A DNA stretch of 64,000 nucleotides from Deltaproteobacteria bacterium (GCA_029261925.1 JAJDAJ010000093.1:1-64000), one strand, 5' to 3'. Numbered from the stretch's first letter, positions 25,168-34,571 are shown. Notes: a model not told the origin generated them from the sequence alone. A program made the numbers and translations.

Positions 25168-26679
25168 TCAGGGTCGATCCCGTACGGGGCTCGCAGCAGC
25201 GTCGTGCGGCTCCTGGAACAGGGCGCGCACGGCCCGCAGATCCGGCTTCATCGAGGTGGTCCGGGGCAGGGCGTCCGTGACCCGGTAGCGTACGGGTGCG
25301 TGGACCGAGCTGAGCCGGCGCCTGACGTGCGCGTCGAGCTCGTCCTGCGTCGGGGCATCCGCCCCCTTTCGAAGCTCCAGCGCGGTCGCCGGCACGTGCC
25401 CGAGCCGCGAGTCGGGGATGCCCACGGTCGCGGCGTCCAGGATGCCGGGGTGCTCTCGGAGCACGTCGTCGATCTTCTCGGGCAGGACCTTGAAGCCTCC
25501 ACGCACGATCACCCCGTCGCCACGGCCCCTGTGGAAGACGAAGTCGTCCTCGTCGATCATCGCCAGGTCGGTCGTGCGGATCCACTCGGGCCCGATGTCG
25601 GGGAGACGCGCCTCCAGGTATCCCTGCTCTCCGCGCGGGAGCTCCCGGCCCGTGTCCGGGTCGACGACGCGGAGCTCGACCCCTGCGAAGGGGCGGCCCA
25701 TCGCCCCGCGCTTGGAGCGCGAGTACTTCTCGTGCAGCTCTGGCGTCCACGAGACCAGCGTCCCGCAGAACTCCGTCGCTCCGTAGGCCCAGATCACCTT
25801 GATCCCGTAGACGCGCTCGAACTCCTCCTGGAGCTCTGGCGGCATCGGGGCGCTCCCCCCGTAGACGTACTCGAGGCTCGCGACCGCCGACCGCGGGACC
25901 GCGGCGTCCAGCATCATCCTCGGGATCGCGGGGGGAACGTTGACGCTGCGCGGACGGTGCCGTCCGACCGCATCCGTCCACTCCTCCAGGTCGAACTTCT
26001 CGAGCAGGACCAGCAGCCGCTCGATCGCGAAGTCCGCCACCAGACAGCAGGTGCCGCCGATCCCCGACAGCGGCCACCCCATGATGTCGGGGGAGGCCGT
26101 CGCATCGACGGCGCCGCCGCGGATGCTCTCCACCGCCCGGACCAGGATCCGGTTCGGGATCGCGATGCGCTTGGGAGGCCCGGTGGTTCCGCTCGACAGG
26201 ATCTCGATGCCCGATTCCCTCAGGGGTGCCCGGTACGGCCCGGTGCCCAGACGCTCGAGGCCCGGCACGGGCGTCGCGGGCTCGTCGCCTCCCCAGCGCA
26301 GAGCGATGCCCACCGCCTGGCTCTCGCGTAGCTGCGCGATGACCGGCTCGCTCCAGTCCTCGGCCTCGGCGACGACCGCCGCGAAGCCGGCGCTCGCCAG
26401 ATCCCCGGCGAGGGCTTCGGGCGACTGATACGCGTACAGGTTCGAGACGGTCCGGCCGGCCTCGAGGAGCCCGAGCATGGACGCGGCGTGCGCGGGCCGG
26501 TTGCGGGCCACGATGGCCACGGGCGCATCCTCCGGCACACCCGCGCGGCCGAGCTCGCGGATCAGGGCGTCGGCCAGACCCGAGACAGCGCCGCAGGTGA
26601 TCTCCTGGCGGCGGAACTCCAGGGCGACCCGCTGCGGATCCCGGCGAAGGGCCTTGCCGATCTGCTCCTGCACATCCAT
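25168..26679 (-). CDS. AMP-dependent acyl-CoA synthetase/ligase
   Basis: The product is 503 residues. An ANL-superfamily adenylating enzyme: P-loop-like ILSSGTTGPPKR (~160), YGATEFCG (A5 region), TTDLAMIDEDDFVFHRGRGD and VRGGFKVLPEKIDDVL (hinge), and the C-terminal catalytic Lys in LPRTTSMKPDLRAVR. It activates a carboxylate to acyl-AMP and then acyl-CoA. It is the last gene of a minus-strand operon with two acyl-CoA dehydrogenases (gap 31 bases), which argues for a fatty-acid-like or ring-carboxylate substrate entering beta-oxidation. Confidence 0.9.
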   Translation of the reverse strand: MDVQEQIGKALRRDPQRVALEFRRQEITCGAVSGLADALIRELGRAGVPEDAPVAIVARNRPAHAASMLGLLEAGRTVSNLYAYQSPEALAGDLASAGFAAVVAEAEDWSEPVIAQLRESQAVGIALRWGGDEPATPVPGLERLGTGPYRAPLRESGIEILSSGTTGPPKRIAIPNRILVRAVESIRGGAVDATASPDIMGWPLSGIGGTCCLVADFAIERLLVLLEKFDLEEWTDAVGRHRPRSVNVPPAIPRMMLDAAVPRSAVASLEYVYGGSAPMPPELQEEFERVYGIKVIWAYGATEFCGTLVSWTPELHEKYSRSKRGAMGRPFAGVELRVVDPDTGRELPRGEQGYLEARLPDIGPEWIRTTDLAMIDEDDFVFHRGRGDGVIVRGGFKVLPEKIDDVLREHPGILDAATVGIPDSRLGHVPATALELRKGADAPTQDELDAHVRRRLSSVHAPVRYRVTDALPRTTSMKPDLRAVRALFQEPHDAAASPVRDRP

Positions 26680-26710
26680 CAGCGGTCGTCCCGGAACAGG
26701 GTCGGGCCGG

Positions 26711-27859
26711 CTAGCTGCGGCCGGGAGGGCTCAGCAGGGCATCTGCGGCTCGATCCCGGTGCCAGCGCGAATCGCCGAGCAACGCCTGGTTGAGCAGGGC
26801 TCGCTTGAGATAGAGGTGGCAATCGTACTCCCAGGTGAATCCCACTCCGCCGTGCATCTGCACTCCTTCCCGGGCCACGTGGGCGTAGCCGTCCGCCGCG
26901 AAGAACTTGGCCTCCGAGGCGGCGATTCGCGTCTCGTCCTGCTCGCTGGCAAAGGCCTCGAGAGCCCGTTCGACGCTGACCGCGCTGCCCTCGACACGCA
27001 TCATCATGTCCACGCAGCGGTGCTTCAGCGCCTGGAAGCTGGCGACGGGACGATCGAACTGCTGACGTTGCTTGGTGTAGGCGACCGTCGACTCGAGTAC
27101 CTGGCCTGCGCCTCCCGCACTGTCGCAGGCGAGAGCGATGGCACCCAGGTCGATGAGCTTCTCGCGCAGCTTCGCACCCCGGGACGGATCGCCGAGCATC
27201 GCTTCCCGGGGTACGACGACATCGCGCAGCTCGAGGCGCGAGAAGCGGCGTGTCGGATCGAAGAGGGGCTGTGGCGTGATCTCCAGCGACTCCAGCCCGG
27301 CGTCGAGGATGACCAGCGCAACGCCTCCGTCCCGGGATCGGGCAGCGACCAGGATCAGCTCGGCCACGTCCGCGTCCGGTACGTACTCGGCGGTCCCGCG
27401 CAGCGAGATCTCCGCCCCCCGGTCCACGATCTCCAGCCCCAGGCTCCCTGCCTCGCACCGGCCTGCACGTCCCACGAGAGCTGCGCTGGCCAGCAGATCG
27501 CCCGCTGCAATGCGCGGCAGCATCCGGGAGCGCTGATCGGGACGGCCCGCCATCAGCAGGGCGCCCCCGAACAGGACCACCGACGGCACGAAGGCGCAGG
27601 GGACGAGTCCGCGTCCGAGCTCCTGCATCACCACGCCCAGCTCGACCAGAGTGGCGCCCGCGCCACCGAGCTCCTCCGGGATTGCGAGTCCGGTCCAGCC
27701 CAGCCCCGAGAGCAGCTCCCAGAGCTTCGCGTCGTGCCCGGTGGGCTGGTCCATCGCCTGCCTCGTCCGCTCGGGCCCGGCCTCTCGATCCAGCACTTCA
27801 CGGATCGCCTCGCGCAGCTCCTGCGGGTCGAGCTCGGCGGTGCGTGTTCGCCGGATCAT
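26711..27859 (-). CDS. Acyl-CoA dehydrogenase (short-loop partner of a pair)
   Basis: The product is 382 residues. Acyl-CoA dehydrogenase fold with the C-terminal landmark VQMHGGVGFTWEYDCHLYLK. This is typical of the FadE29/ChsE2-like half of heteromeric enzymes used for sterol side chains. Its ATG overlaps the stop of the upstream dehydrogenase (ATGA), so the two are made together. The family oxidises acyl-CoA to trans-2-enoyl-CoA with FAD and passes electrons to ETF. The pair probably forms an alpha2beta2 complex, by analogy. Confidence 0.88.
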   Translation of the reverse strand: MIRRTRTAELDPQELREAIREVLDREAGPERTRQAMDQPTGHDAKLWELLSGLGWTGLAIPEELGGAGATLVELGVVMQELGRGLVPCAFVPSVVLFGGALLMAGRPDQRSRMLPRIAAGDLLASAALVGRAGRCEAGSLGLEIVDRGAEISLRGTAEYVPDADVAELILVAARSRDGGVALVILDAGLESLEITPQPLFDPTRRFSRLELRDVVVPREAMLGDPSRGAKLREKLIDLGAIALACDSAGGAGQVLESTVAYTKQRQQFDRPVASFQALKHRCVDMMMRVEGSAVSVERALEAFASEQDETRIAASEAKFFAADGYAHVAREGVQMHGGVGFTWEYDCHLYLKRALLNQALLGDSRWHRDRAADALLSPPGRS

Positions 27860-29058
27860 CGGGGCTCCCGGGGCATGCCCAGGACCTGCTCACTGATGAT
27901 GTTGCGCTGGATCTCGTTGGTGCCGGCCGAGATCGTCCACGTGTACGAGTTCAGGAAGTCGAGCTCCCACACGCCCGACACGTAGGGTCCGGCTCCCAGC
28001 CAGGGGGCCAGCTCCTGGGCCGCCATTCCCCCGAGCTCGGCGCAGTACCGCGTGAATCGCTGCAGGATCTCGCTGTAGTAGAGCTTGATGATCGACGACT
28101 CGGGCCCCTCGCCGCCGGTGTGGAGCAGCTCCGAGAGCATCCGGTTGACCAGCAGACGGAGATTGACGATCTCGGCGTGAAGGTCGACGAGATCGCGGCG
28201 CACGCCCGTGTCCTCGATCGCCGGCTTCCCTCCCGGCCCCGGCGTGCTGCGCGCGAGCTCGACGAGCATCTGGAATGCCACCCGCAGCTGCTCGGCCGGC
28301 ATCAGGAGGATCATGCTCCGCTCGGTCGACAGCGTGGAGTTCGCGATGCGCCAGCCCTGGTTCTCCTCGCCGATCCGGCAGTCGACAGGGATCTCGACGT
28401 CGGTCAGGAAGAGCTCGCAGAACTCCTCGCGGGAGGTGAGATCCCGGATGGGCCGGATCTCGACTCCAGGAGTCTCGAGGTCGAGCAGGAAGTAGGAGAT
28501 CCCCCTGTGCTTGGGCGCATCGGGGTCGGTCCGTGCGAGGAGCAGGCAGTGTCGAGCGTGCATCGCGTACGTCGACCACACCTTCTGTCCGTTCACCACG
28601 TAGACATCGCCCCGCCGCTCGGCGCGCGTGCGCAGCGACGCGAGATCGGATCCGGCGCTCGGCTCCGAGAAGCCCTGACACCAGATCTCGCCCTCGTCCA
28701 GGATCGCGGGCAGGTGGCGCCGCCTCTGCTCCTCCGTACCCGCGTGGACGAGTGCGCCGTACGTGTGGAAGAGGGAGATGAGGTAGACGCCGAGGCGCGG
28801 CGCGCCGGCGCGCGCCATCTCCTCGGCGATCACGACCTGCTCGAGGAGCGTGTACTCACGCCCGGTCCACTCGGACGACCAGTGCGGCGCCGCCAGCCCG
28901 GCTTGCCTGAGCTCTGCCAGCCACTCTCGCTGGAAGACCAGGCTCTCCTCGACCGAAGCCCCCGTCATGCGGGCCACCCAGCCGACGGGCACATGGTCCT
29001 GGCACCATGCGCGGATCTCTCGCCGGAAGTCGGAGAGTGCCTCGAGCTCGGCTAGCAT
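27856..29058 (-). CDS. Acyl-CoA dehydrogenase (large-loop partner of a pair)
   Basis: The product is 400 residues from the ATG at 29058 (MLAELEALSDFRREIRAW). An in-frame ATG 21 codons upstream was rejected because it would run into the divergent promoter. Landmarks: GFSEPSAGSDLASLRT (FAD/substrate), YVVNGQKVWSTYA, and the C-terminal ISAGTNEIQRNIISEQVL. Adjacent, overlapping acyl-CoA dehydrogenase genes with these two C-terminal types form heteromers in actinobacterial cholesterol side-chain degradation. This is the first gene of the ligase operon, and its start faces an amidohydrolase across a 182-base divergent region. Confidence 0.88.
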   Translation of the reverse strand: MLAELEALSDFRREIRAWCQDHVPVGWVARMTGASVEESLVFQREWLAELRQAGLAAPHWSSEWTGREYTLLEQVVIAEEMARAGAPRLGVYLISLFHTYGALVHAGTEEQRRRHLPAILDEGEIWCQGFSEPSAGSDLASLRTRAERRGDVYVVNGQKVWSTYAMHARHCLLLARTDPDAPKHRGISYFLLDLETPGVEIRPIRDLTSREEFCELFLTDVEIPVDCRIGEENQGWRIANSTLSTERSMILLMPAEQLRVAFQMLVELARSTPGPGGKPAIEDTGVRRDLVDLHAEIVNLRLLVNRMLSELLHTGGEGPESSIIKLYYSEILQRFTRYCAELGGMAAQELAPWLGAGPYVSGVWELDFLNSYTWTISAGTNEIQRNIISEQVLGMPREPR

Positions 29059-29118
29059 CGCTCGGCCCAGGATACCGGTTTCCCCCCGGTCAGGGCAGCA
29101 CGGAATGCCGGCTCCTGT

Positions 29119-29129
29119 CATATATGAAA
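29119..29129 (+). promoter_or_regulatory. 11-base motif CATATATGAAA, copy 2
   Basis: The motif is identical to the 11-mer at 18459-18469. It is located in the divergent region between the acyl-CoA dehydrogenase operon (start 29058) and the amidohydrolase gene (start 29241). It is AT-rich against a GC-rich background and centred on the palindrome CATATATG, which suits an operator or core promoter shared by a regulon. Confidence 0.4.
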
Positions 29130-29240
29130 TGGCGAGTGGGGACGGCTCGCGATCGAGACGCCCGTGTGAAGCCCACGGTCGACTAGACTCCAGCGTCTCC
29201 CGCGGCGGTCGTGTCGCATCTGCGGAAGGGAGCGAGCGGA

Positions 29241-30716
29241 ATGTCGACCCGGAGCTTCGAGATCCGATCCGGTCTCGATCACCCCGTCATCGATTCGGAC
29301 GGTCACTGGGCAGAGCTGTTCCCGGTGCTGTTCGAGTACGTCGAGGAGATCGCCGGATCCGCCGTCCTGGAGCGCTTCCGCGCCGGGTATGGCCACCGGT
29401 TTCACGACTGGTACGAGGCGGACGCCGGGTCTCGTCGGCGGAACCGGATGCGACGTCCGTCCTACTGGGGCGTTCCGACGGGCAGCGATCGCATCGCGAG
29501 CCTGGTCCCGTCGGTGTTCCGCGAGAGTCTCGATGGCTGGGGCATCGACGTCGCCGTCGTCTATCCCACGATCGGTCTCACCCTGGCGCGAGACGTCGGT
29601 GATCGCGAGCTCGTCAACGGCGTGATCCGTGCCTACAACGCGATGGTCGCCGATTTGTTCGCTCCGTTCTCCGATCGCATCATCCCGGTGGGTGTCGTCA
29701 GCCTCGTCGAGCCGTCGGACGCGATCGAGCAGCTCGAGCACGCCCACGCACTGGGCCTCCGGCAGGTGGTGACGGGTGGGTCCATCGTCCGGACCGTCGA
29801 GGCCGATGCGGGGTGGCAGCCGGATCCGGCCAGGCGCCGCGTCTACATCGATGGCCTCGGGCTCGACAGCCCGTACGACTACGACCCCGTATGGGCGAAG
29901 TTCAACGAGCTGAGGATCCCCGTCGCCACCCACAGCGGGAGCATGGGCTGGCCCGATCGGAGCTCACCGAGCAACTTCGTGGCCAACCATCTGGGGCACT
30001 TCGCCCAGAGCCATCACCTGTTCGCGCGCAGCCTGCTCCTGGGAGGCGTCACCCAGCGCTTTCCGGAGCTGCGCTTCGGTTTCCTGGAAGGCGGGGTGGG
30101 CTGGGCATGCAGCCTGCTCTCGGATCTCGGGGAGCACTGGGAGAAGCGCAACCGGAGGTTCCTGGACTCGCACCTGAAGCCGACGAATCTCGACCGCGAC
30201 GAGCTCCGTCGGCAGCTGGAAGGCTACGCGCGCGTCCAGAGGCGCTACGCCGGAAAGATCGACGACATCATCGCGAAGAACCTGGACCAGCTCGAGTCCG
30301 ACATCACGTCGGAGGAGCTCGTCGAGAGGGATCGGAACTCGGATGACTTTGACCGGGTCGAGATCGGATCCAGCGACGAGATCGCCAGCCTCTTCCGGCG
30401 CAACTTCTACTTCGGCTGCGAAGCCGACGACCCCATGACCGCCGTCGCATTCGATCCCCGGATGAAGATGCACCTGAAGCCGGTGCTGGGCTCCGACATC
30501 TCACACTTCGACGTGATCGATGCCACCGAGGTGGTGGCGGAGGCCCACGAGCTGGTCGAGAGCGGCCTCCTGACCGCCGAGAACTTTCGAGACTTCACGT
30601 TCTCCAACGCCGTCGGGCTCTTCGCCGGCATGAACCCGGACTTCTTCGCGGGCACGATCGTCGAGGAGGACGCGCGGCGGGAGCTCGAAGCCCTGCGCGA
30701 GCGAGACCTCGCGTGA
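29241..30716 (+). CDS. Amidohydrolase-family metal-dependent hydrolase
   Basis: The product is 491 residues from the ATG at 29241, preceded by GGAAGGGAGC. It matches amidohydrolase_2-type TIM-barrel proteins of the ACMSD/gamma-resorcylate decarboxylase group: an N-terminal metal-site variant VIDSDGHWAEL in place of D-x-H, AVVYPTIGL, a mid-barrel ATHSGSMGW strand with the metal-binding His, and GFLEGGVGW. Such enzymes decarboxylate or hydrolyse ring-derived acids. A C-terminal extension of ~150 residues is larger than usual. Divergent from the acyl-CoA dehydrogenase operon. Confidence 0.83.
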   Translation: MSTRSFEIRSGLDHPVIDSDGHWAELFPVLFEYVEEIAGSAVLERFRAGYGHRFHDWYEADAGSRRRNRMRRPSYWGVPTGSDRIASLVPSVFRESLDGWGIDVAVVYPTIGLTLARDVGDRELVNGVIRAYNAMVADLFAPFSDRIIPVGVVSLVEPSDAIEQLEHAHALGLRQVVTGGSIVRTVEADAGWQPDPARRRVYIDGLGLDSPYDYDPVWAKFNELRIPVATHSGSMGWPDRSSPSNFVANHLGHFAQSHHLFARSLLLGGVTQRFPELRFGFLEGGVGWACSLLSDLGEHWEKRNRRFLDSHLKPTNLDRDELRRQLEGYARVQRRYAGKIDDIIAKNLDQLESDITSEELVERDRNSDDFDRVEIGSSDEIASLFRRNFYFGCEADDPMTAVAFDPRMKMHLKPVLGSDISHFDVIDATEVVAEAHELVESGLLTAENFRDFTFSNAVGLFAGMNPDFFAGTIVEEDARRELEALRERDLA

Positions 30717-30887
30717 GCGAGCCACCTGCGGGCGTCGGCGTTCGAGGTCGCGCCGCTCTCCGGCCACCACGCGGCGCCCGGTCCGCGGGCGCCCCCGCAA
30801 TCGCGGGGCGCGCGTGTATCATGCCGCCGCGCCCGGGCGAGGGCGCGCCGATCGCCGGGGCCCGCCCGGCGTGAGCCGAATGGATTC

Positions 30888-32126
30888 ATGCCGTCCCCCG
30901 CGCTCTCGCATCTACGCATCTGCGACCTGACGGGCCAGCTGGCCGGAGCCGGAGCCACGCGGGTGCTGGCCGCATTCGGGGCCGAGGTGATCCGCGTCGA
31001 GGATCCGACGCGCAAGGGCAGGTGGGACATCCTGCGCGGGGGGGCCCCGTTCGTCGACGAGCGCAGGGGCCTCGAGCTCGGCGGCGCCTTCAACAACCAC
31101 AACGTCGAGAAGAAGGGCGTGACCATCAACCTGAAGGACCCGCGCGGTCGCGAGCTCTTTGCCGACCTGGTGCGCGTCTCCGACGCCGTCACGGAGAACT
31201 TCGCGGCGGGCGTGATGGGGCGGATGGAGCTCGGCTACGAGGAGCTCCGCCGGATCCGCGAGGACATCATCTACGTCTCGAACTGCGGGTTCGGCCACAG
31301 CGGTCCGTACGAGTCCTTCAAGACCTGGGGGCCGATCGTGCAGGCGATGTGCGGCCTCACCTTCCTCAGCGGGCTGCCCGACCTGCCCTCCGCCGGCATC
31401 GGCTTCTCGTACATGGATCACCACGGCGGAAACATCATGGCGGTGGCCATCCTCGCCGCGCTCGCGTACCGGAACCGGACGGGCGAGGGGCAGTGGATCG
31501 ACATGGCGTGCACGGAGGCCGGAGCGACGCTGGTGGGTCCGCAGATCCTCGACTTCACCGTCAACGGCCGGCCGCTCCGTCGCCCGGGCTTGCCCCACAG
31601 CAATCACAGCCAGAGCCCCGAGATGGCTCCGCACGACATCTACGCGACCGCGGGGGACGACAGCTGGATCGCGATCGCGTGCCGGAGCGATGACGACTGG
31701 CGGTCACTCGCCGCGGTGATCGCGGAGCCCTGGGCCGCGGAGCCGCGCTACGCGACGCTGGCGGGCCGCCTCGAGCACGAGGCCGAGCTGGACCGGCGGG
31801 TCGGCGCCTGGTGCGCGCCGCAGGATCGCTTCGCCCTCGCGGCGCGCCTCCAGGCCGCCGGGATCCCGGCGGCCGCGGTCCAGCAGCCCGGGGAGCGCAT
31901 CGACCACGACCCCGGCACGGAGGCGTGGGGGCTCTGGCCCCGGGTCGAGCACCCCGAGATCGGCGAGGTCCGCGTCGATGGCCTCCCGGTCCACCTCTCC
32001 GAGACCGACTGGAGCCTGCGCCGCGGGGCGCCCTGTCTCGGCGAGCACAACGACGAGGTATTCCTCGAGCTCCTCGGACGCGATCCCGGGGAGATCGAGC
32101 GCCTGCGGGCCGACGGGGTGGTGTGA
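30888..32126 (+). CDS. CaiB/BaiF-type (family III) CoA-transferase, subunit with Asp
   Basis: The product is 412 residues. Family III CoA-transferase: LRICDLTGQLAGAGATRVL, GAEVIRVEDP, VSDAVTENFAAGVM and the active-site region GFSYMDHHGGNIM, whose Asp (~176) is the expected catalytic residue that forms the acyl anhydride and CoA-thioester. It transfers CoA between carboxylic acids. Its TGA shares one base with the ATG of the next, related gene (TGATG), so the two are translationally coupled and probably form one enzyme. Confidence 0.9.
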   Translation: MPSPALSHLRICDLTGQLAGAGATRVLAAFGAEVIRVEDPTRKGRWDILRGGAPFVDERRGLELGGAFNNHNVEKKGVTINLKDPRGRELFADLVRVSDAVTENFAAGVMGRMELGYEELRRIREDIIYVSNCGFGHSGPYESFKTWGPIVQAMCGLTFLSGLPDLPSAGIGFSYMDHHGGNIMAVAILAALAYRNRTGEGQWIDMACTEAGATLVGPQILDFTVNGRPLRRPGLPHSNHSQSPEMAPHDIYATAGDDSWIAIACRSDDDWRSLAAVIAEPWAAEPRYATLAGRLEHEAELDRRVGAWCAPQDRFALAARLQAAGIPAAAVQQPGERIDHDPGTEAWGLWPRVEHPEIGEVRVDGLPVHLSETDWSLRRGAPCLGEHNDEVFLELLGRDPGEIERLRADGVV

Positions 32127-33370
32127 TGCCGGGCCTGCTCGAGGGACTGCGCGTGGTCGAGCTCGCCAGCGAGTTCGCCGCATTCGCCGGGAAGATGTTC
32201 GCGGGGCTGGGTGCCGAGGTCGTCGTGGTCGAGCCACCGGGAGGGCATGCCTCGCGGTCGTTCGGGCCCTTCGCCGGCGACGTCCCCGGACCCGAGAACA
32301 GCCTCTGGTGGCGCCACTACGGCACCGGGAAGAAGAGTGTCACCGTCGATCTCGACACGGACGCGGATGCGCTGCGCCGGCTCGTCGCCAGCGCCGACAT
32401 CGTGCTCGAGGCCGAGGCGCCCGGCCGCCTGTCCGGGCTCGGCCTCGACTTCGACGCCTTCCATGCGGATCTCCCGGCGCTCATCTGGGTCTCCGTCACG
32501 CCGTTCGGCCACGACCTTCCGCGTGCCGGGGAGCAGGCGGTGGACCTGACCGTGCAGGCGGCAGGCGGCCCGGTGTGGAGCTGCGGGTACGACGACCACA
32601 CCCTTCCGCCAGTCAGATGCGGGGGGAACCAGGGCTACCACACGGCATCGATCTGGGCGCTTCTGGGCGCGCTGACGGCCGTGCTGCACCGGGACGTCCG
32701 CGGCCTCGGGCAGCGCGTCGACGTGAGCATGCACGCGGCGGCCAACGTCACCACGGAGCTGGCATCGTACACCTGGCTCGTCGCCCGCGAGACCGTACAG
32801 CGCCAGACCGGGCGGCACGCGTCCGTCCAGCCGACGAGCGAGACCGTGGTCGTCGCCGCGGACGGTCGCGCCGTCAACACGGGCGTGCCGCCCCGGACGG
32901 GTCCGGAGTTCCGCCGGCTGCTGGCCTGGCTCGAGGAGCTCGGACTCCTCGACCAGTTCCGCGACCGGGTCTTCCTCGAGATGGGTGCGGAGCGCGAGCG
33001 GATCGATCTCTCCGTCGTGGGCGCGGATCCGGTGGTGACGGAGATCTACGCGGCTGCGCGGGAAGCGCTGGTCTTCATCGCCGGCCGCCTGGATGCCCAC
33101 GAGTTCTTCATCCAGGGCCAGCAGCACGGCATTGCCTGTGGTGTCGTCTACGCACCCGAGGAGGTGCTCGACGACCCGCACTTCGTCAGCCGGGGCTTCC
33201 CGGTCCGGATCGACGACGGGGTGCTCGGCAGGAGCTACATCGCGCCGGGCGCGCCGTTCGTCTCGAACCGGACCCGCTACGCGGTCACGCGCGCGCCGGC
33301 GGTCGGGGAGCACGACGACCTGCTGCGCGATCTCCGGCCGCGCACGGACCGGTCGCGGGAGCGGCCGTGA
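32126..33370 (+). CDS. CaiB/BaiF-type CoA-transferase, partner lacking the catalytic Asp
   Basis: The product is 414 residues, the same fold as the upstream gene (LRVVELASEFAAFAGKMF, GAEVVVVEPPGG, GTGKKSVTVDLDTD). At the position where the partner has YMDHHGG this protein reads GGNQGYHTASIW, so no Asp is visible at the catalytic site. That pattern fits a heteromeric CoA-transferase, as in the benzylsuccinate enzyme BbsEF, where related subunits act together. Whether it is inactive alone is inference. It is convergent with the amidohydrolase at 33396. Confidence 0.87.
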   Translation: MPGLLEGLRVVELASEFAAFAGKMFAGLGAEVVVVEPPGGHASRSFGPFAGDVPGPENSLWWRHYGTGKKSVTVDLDTDADALRRLVASADIVLEAEAPGRLSGLGLDFDAFHADLPALIWVSVTPFGHDLPRAGEQAVDLTVQAAGGPVWSCGYDDHTLPPVRCGGNQGYHTASIWALLGALTAVLHRDVRGLGQRVDVSMHAAANVTTELASYTWLVARETVQRQTGRHASVQPTSETVVVAADGRAVNTGVPPRTGPEFRRLLAWLEELGLLDQFRDRVFLEMGAERERIDLSVVGADPVVTEIYAAAREALVFIAGRLDAHEFFIQGQQHGIACGVVYAPEEVLDDPHFVSRGFPVRIDDGVLGRSYIAPGAPFVSNRTRYAVTRAPAVGEHDDLLRDLRPRTDRSRERP

Positions 33371-33395
33371 GCGCCGATCCAGCGGTGGGCGGGCC

Positions 33396-34571
33396 TCAGG
33401 CCGCGGTCGGCGGCAGGTCCACGCGGTAGAGCTCCGCGGCGTTGTCCTGGAGCACCTGCCGCTTCGTCGCGTCGTCCATGCCTGCGAGCGCCTTGTCGAC
33501 CGACTCCAGCGCATCGGGATACAGGCATGTCGGGTGCGGGTAGTCCGTCTCGAACATCACCTGGGATGCGCCGAGTGCCTCGATCGTCGGCTTCAGGCCC
33601 TGGCGCTCGAACCAGAAGCACCCGTAGACCTGTCGCTTGAAGTACTCCGACGGCCGCAGCGAGAGCACGTCGACCACGCTGGGCGAGCTCTCGTAGAGCT
33701 GGTAGTCGAGCGCCTCGAGGAAGAACGGAATCCAGCCGATCCCGCTCTCCACCGAGACGAACTTCACGGTGGGGTATCGCTCCATCAGACCCGAGAAGAT
33801 GAGGTTCGCCAGGACGCGCCCGTTCGCCATGAAGATCATCGCGGACCCGATCGCCAGCTTGCGCTCGCCGTCGAGCCCGGGCCACGGCGACGAGCCATAC
33901 CAGTCCATCAGCTGCTCGCTCGCGCCGATGTGAAAGTTGACCGGCTGGTGGTGCTCCGCGCACGCCTCCCAGAACGGCTCCCACTCGGGCTGCCAGAGCT
34001 CGGGCGCGCCACGCACGTGCGGGTCGCTGCAGATGTTCACGCCGCGCAGGCCGTTCGCCGCCGTGCGGTGAACTTCCTCGGCCGAGGCCTGCGGGTCCCA
34101 CCACGGCATCAGCGCCATCGGCAGGAGCCGGTTCTTGGACTCCTCCTGGATCTCCGTCATGGCGTCGTTGTAGAGGGTGACGCAGAGCTGGCGAAGCTCC
34201 GGGTCGCCGATGTCCGCGAAGCGCTGCGCGCCGAATCCGGCGACGTTCGGGTACAGCACCTGCGCCCAGATCCCGTGCTCATCGAGTACCTCGACGCGGG
34301 CGCGCATGTCGTACGACGCGGGGTGGATCTCGTCGCGCGTGAACTCGAAGAACGCGGGCCCGGGGGTCTTCGCGCCGTCCGGCCGGATCACGCTGGAGAG
34401 GTTCTGACGACCGAGCAGGGCGCCGTCGAAGGACCAGCTGAGGTTGCCGTCTGCCTCCACGACACGGGGAACGCGATCGGCGAAGCGCGCCGGCGCCCGG
34501 CTCGTCCACAGGTCGGGCGGCTCGGTGATGTGCGCATCCACGTCGATGATGTGGAGCTTGCGGATGTCCAT
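33396..34571 (-). CDS. Amidohydrolase_2 / ACMSD-like metal-dependent hydrolase
   Basis: The product is 391 residues from the ATG at 34571 (MDIRKLHIIDVDAHITE). Metal ligands are recognisable: DVDAHITEPPDLW near the N-terminus, NFHIGASEQLMDW mid-barrel, and the C-terminal Asp in FETDYPHPTCLYP. Family members decarboxylate or hydrolyse catabolic intermediates such as 2-amino-3-carboxymuconate semialdehyde. It is distinct from the amidohydrolase at 29241, and may handle a different step of the same pathway. Convergent with the CaiB pair. Confidence 0.87.
   Translation of the reverse strand: MDIRKLHIIDVDAHITEPPDLWTSRAPARFADRVPRVVEADGNLSWSFDGALLGRQNLSSVIRPDGAKTPGPAFFEFTRDEIHPASYDMRARVEVLDEHGIWAQVLYPNVAGFGAQRFADIGDPELRQLCVTLYNDAMTEIQEESKNRLLPMALMPWWDPQASAEEVHRTAANGLRGVNICSDPHVRGAPELWQPEWEPFWEACAEHHQPVNFHIGASEQLMDWYGSSPWPGLDGERKLAIGSAMIFMANGRVLANLIFSGLMERYPTVKFVSVESGIGWIPFFLEALDYQLYESSPSVVDVLSLRPSEYFKRQVYGCFWFERQGLKPTIEALGASQVMFETDYPHPTCLYPDALESVDKALAGMDDATKRQVLQDNAAELYRVDLPPTAA

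Noticed and set aside
31811-32125. Longer start for the second CaiB gene
   Set aside because: The extension overlaps the first CaiB gene in another frame. The ATG at 32126 is coupled to the previous stop and begins the family's N-terminal motif.
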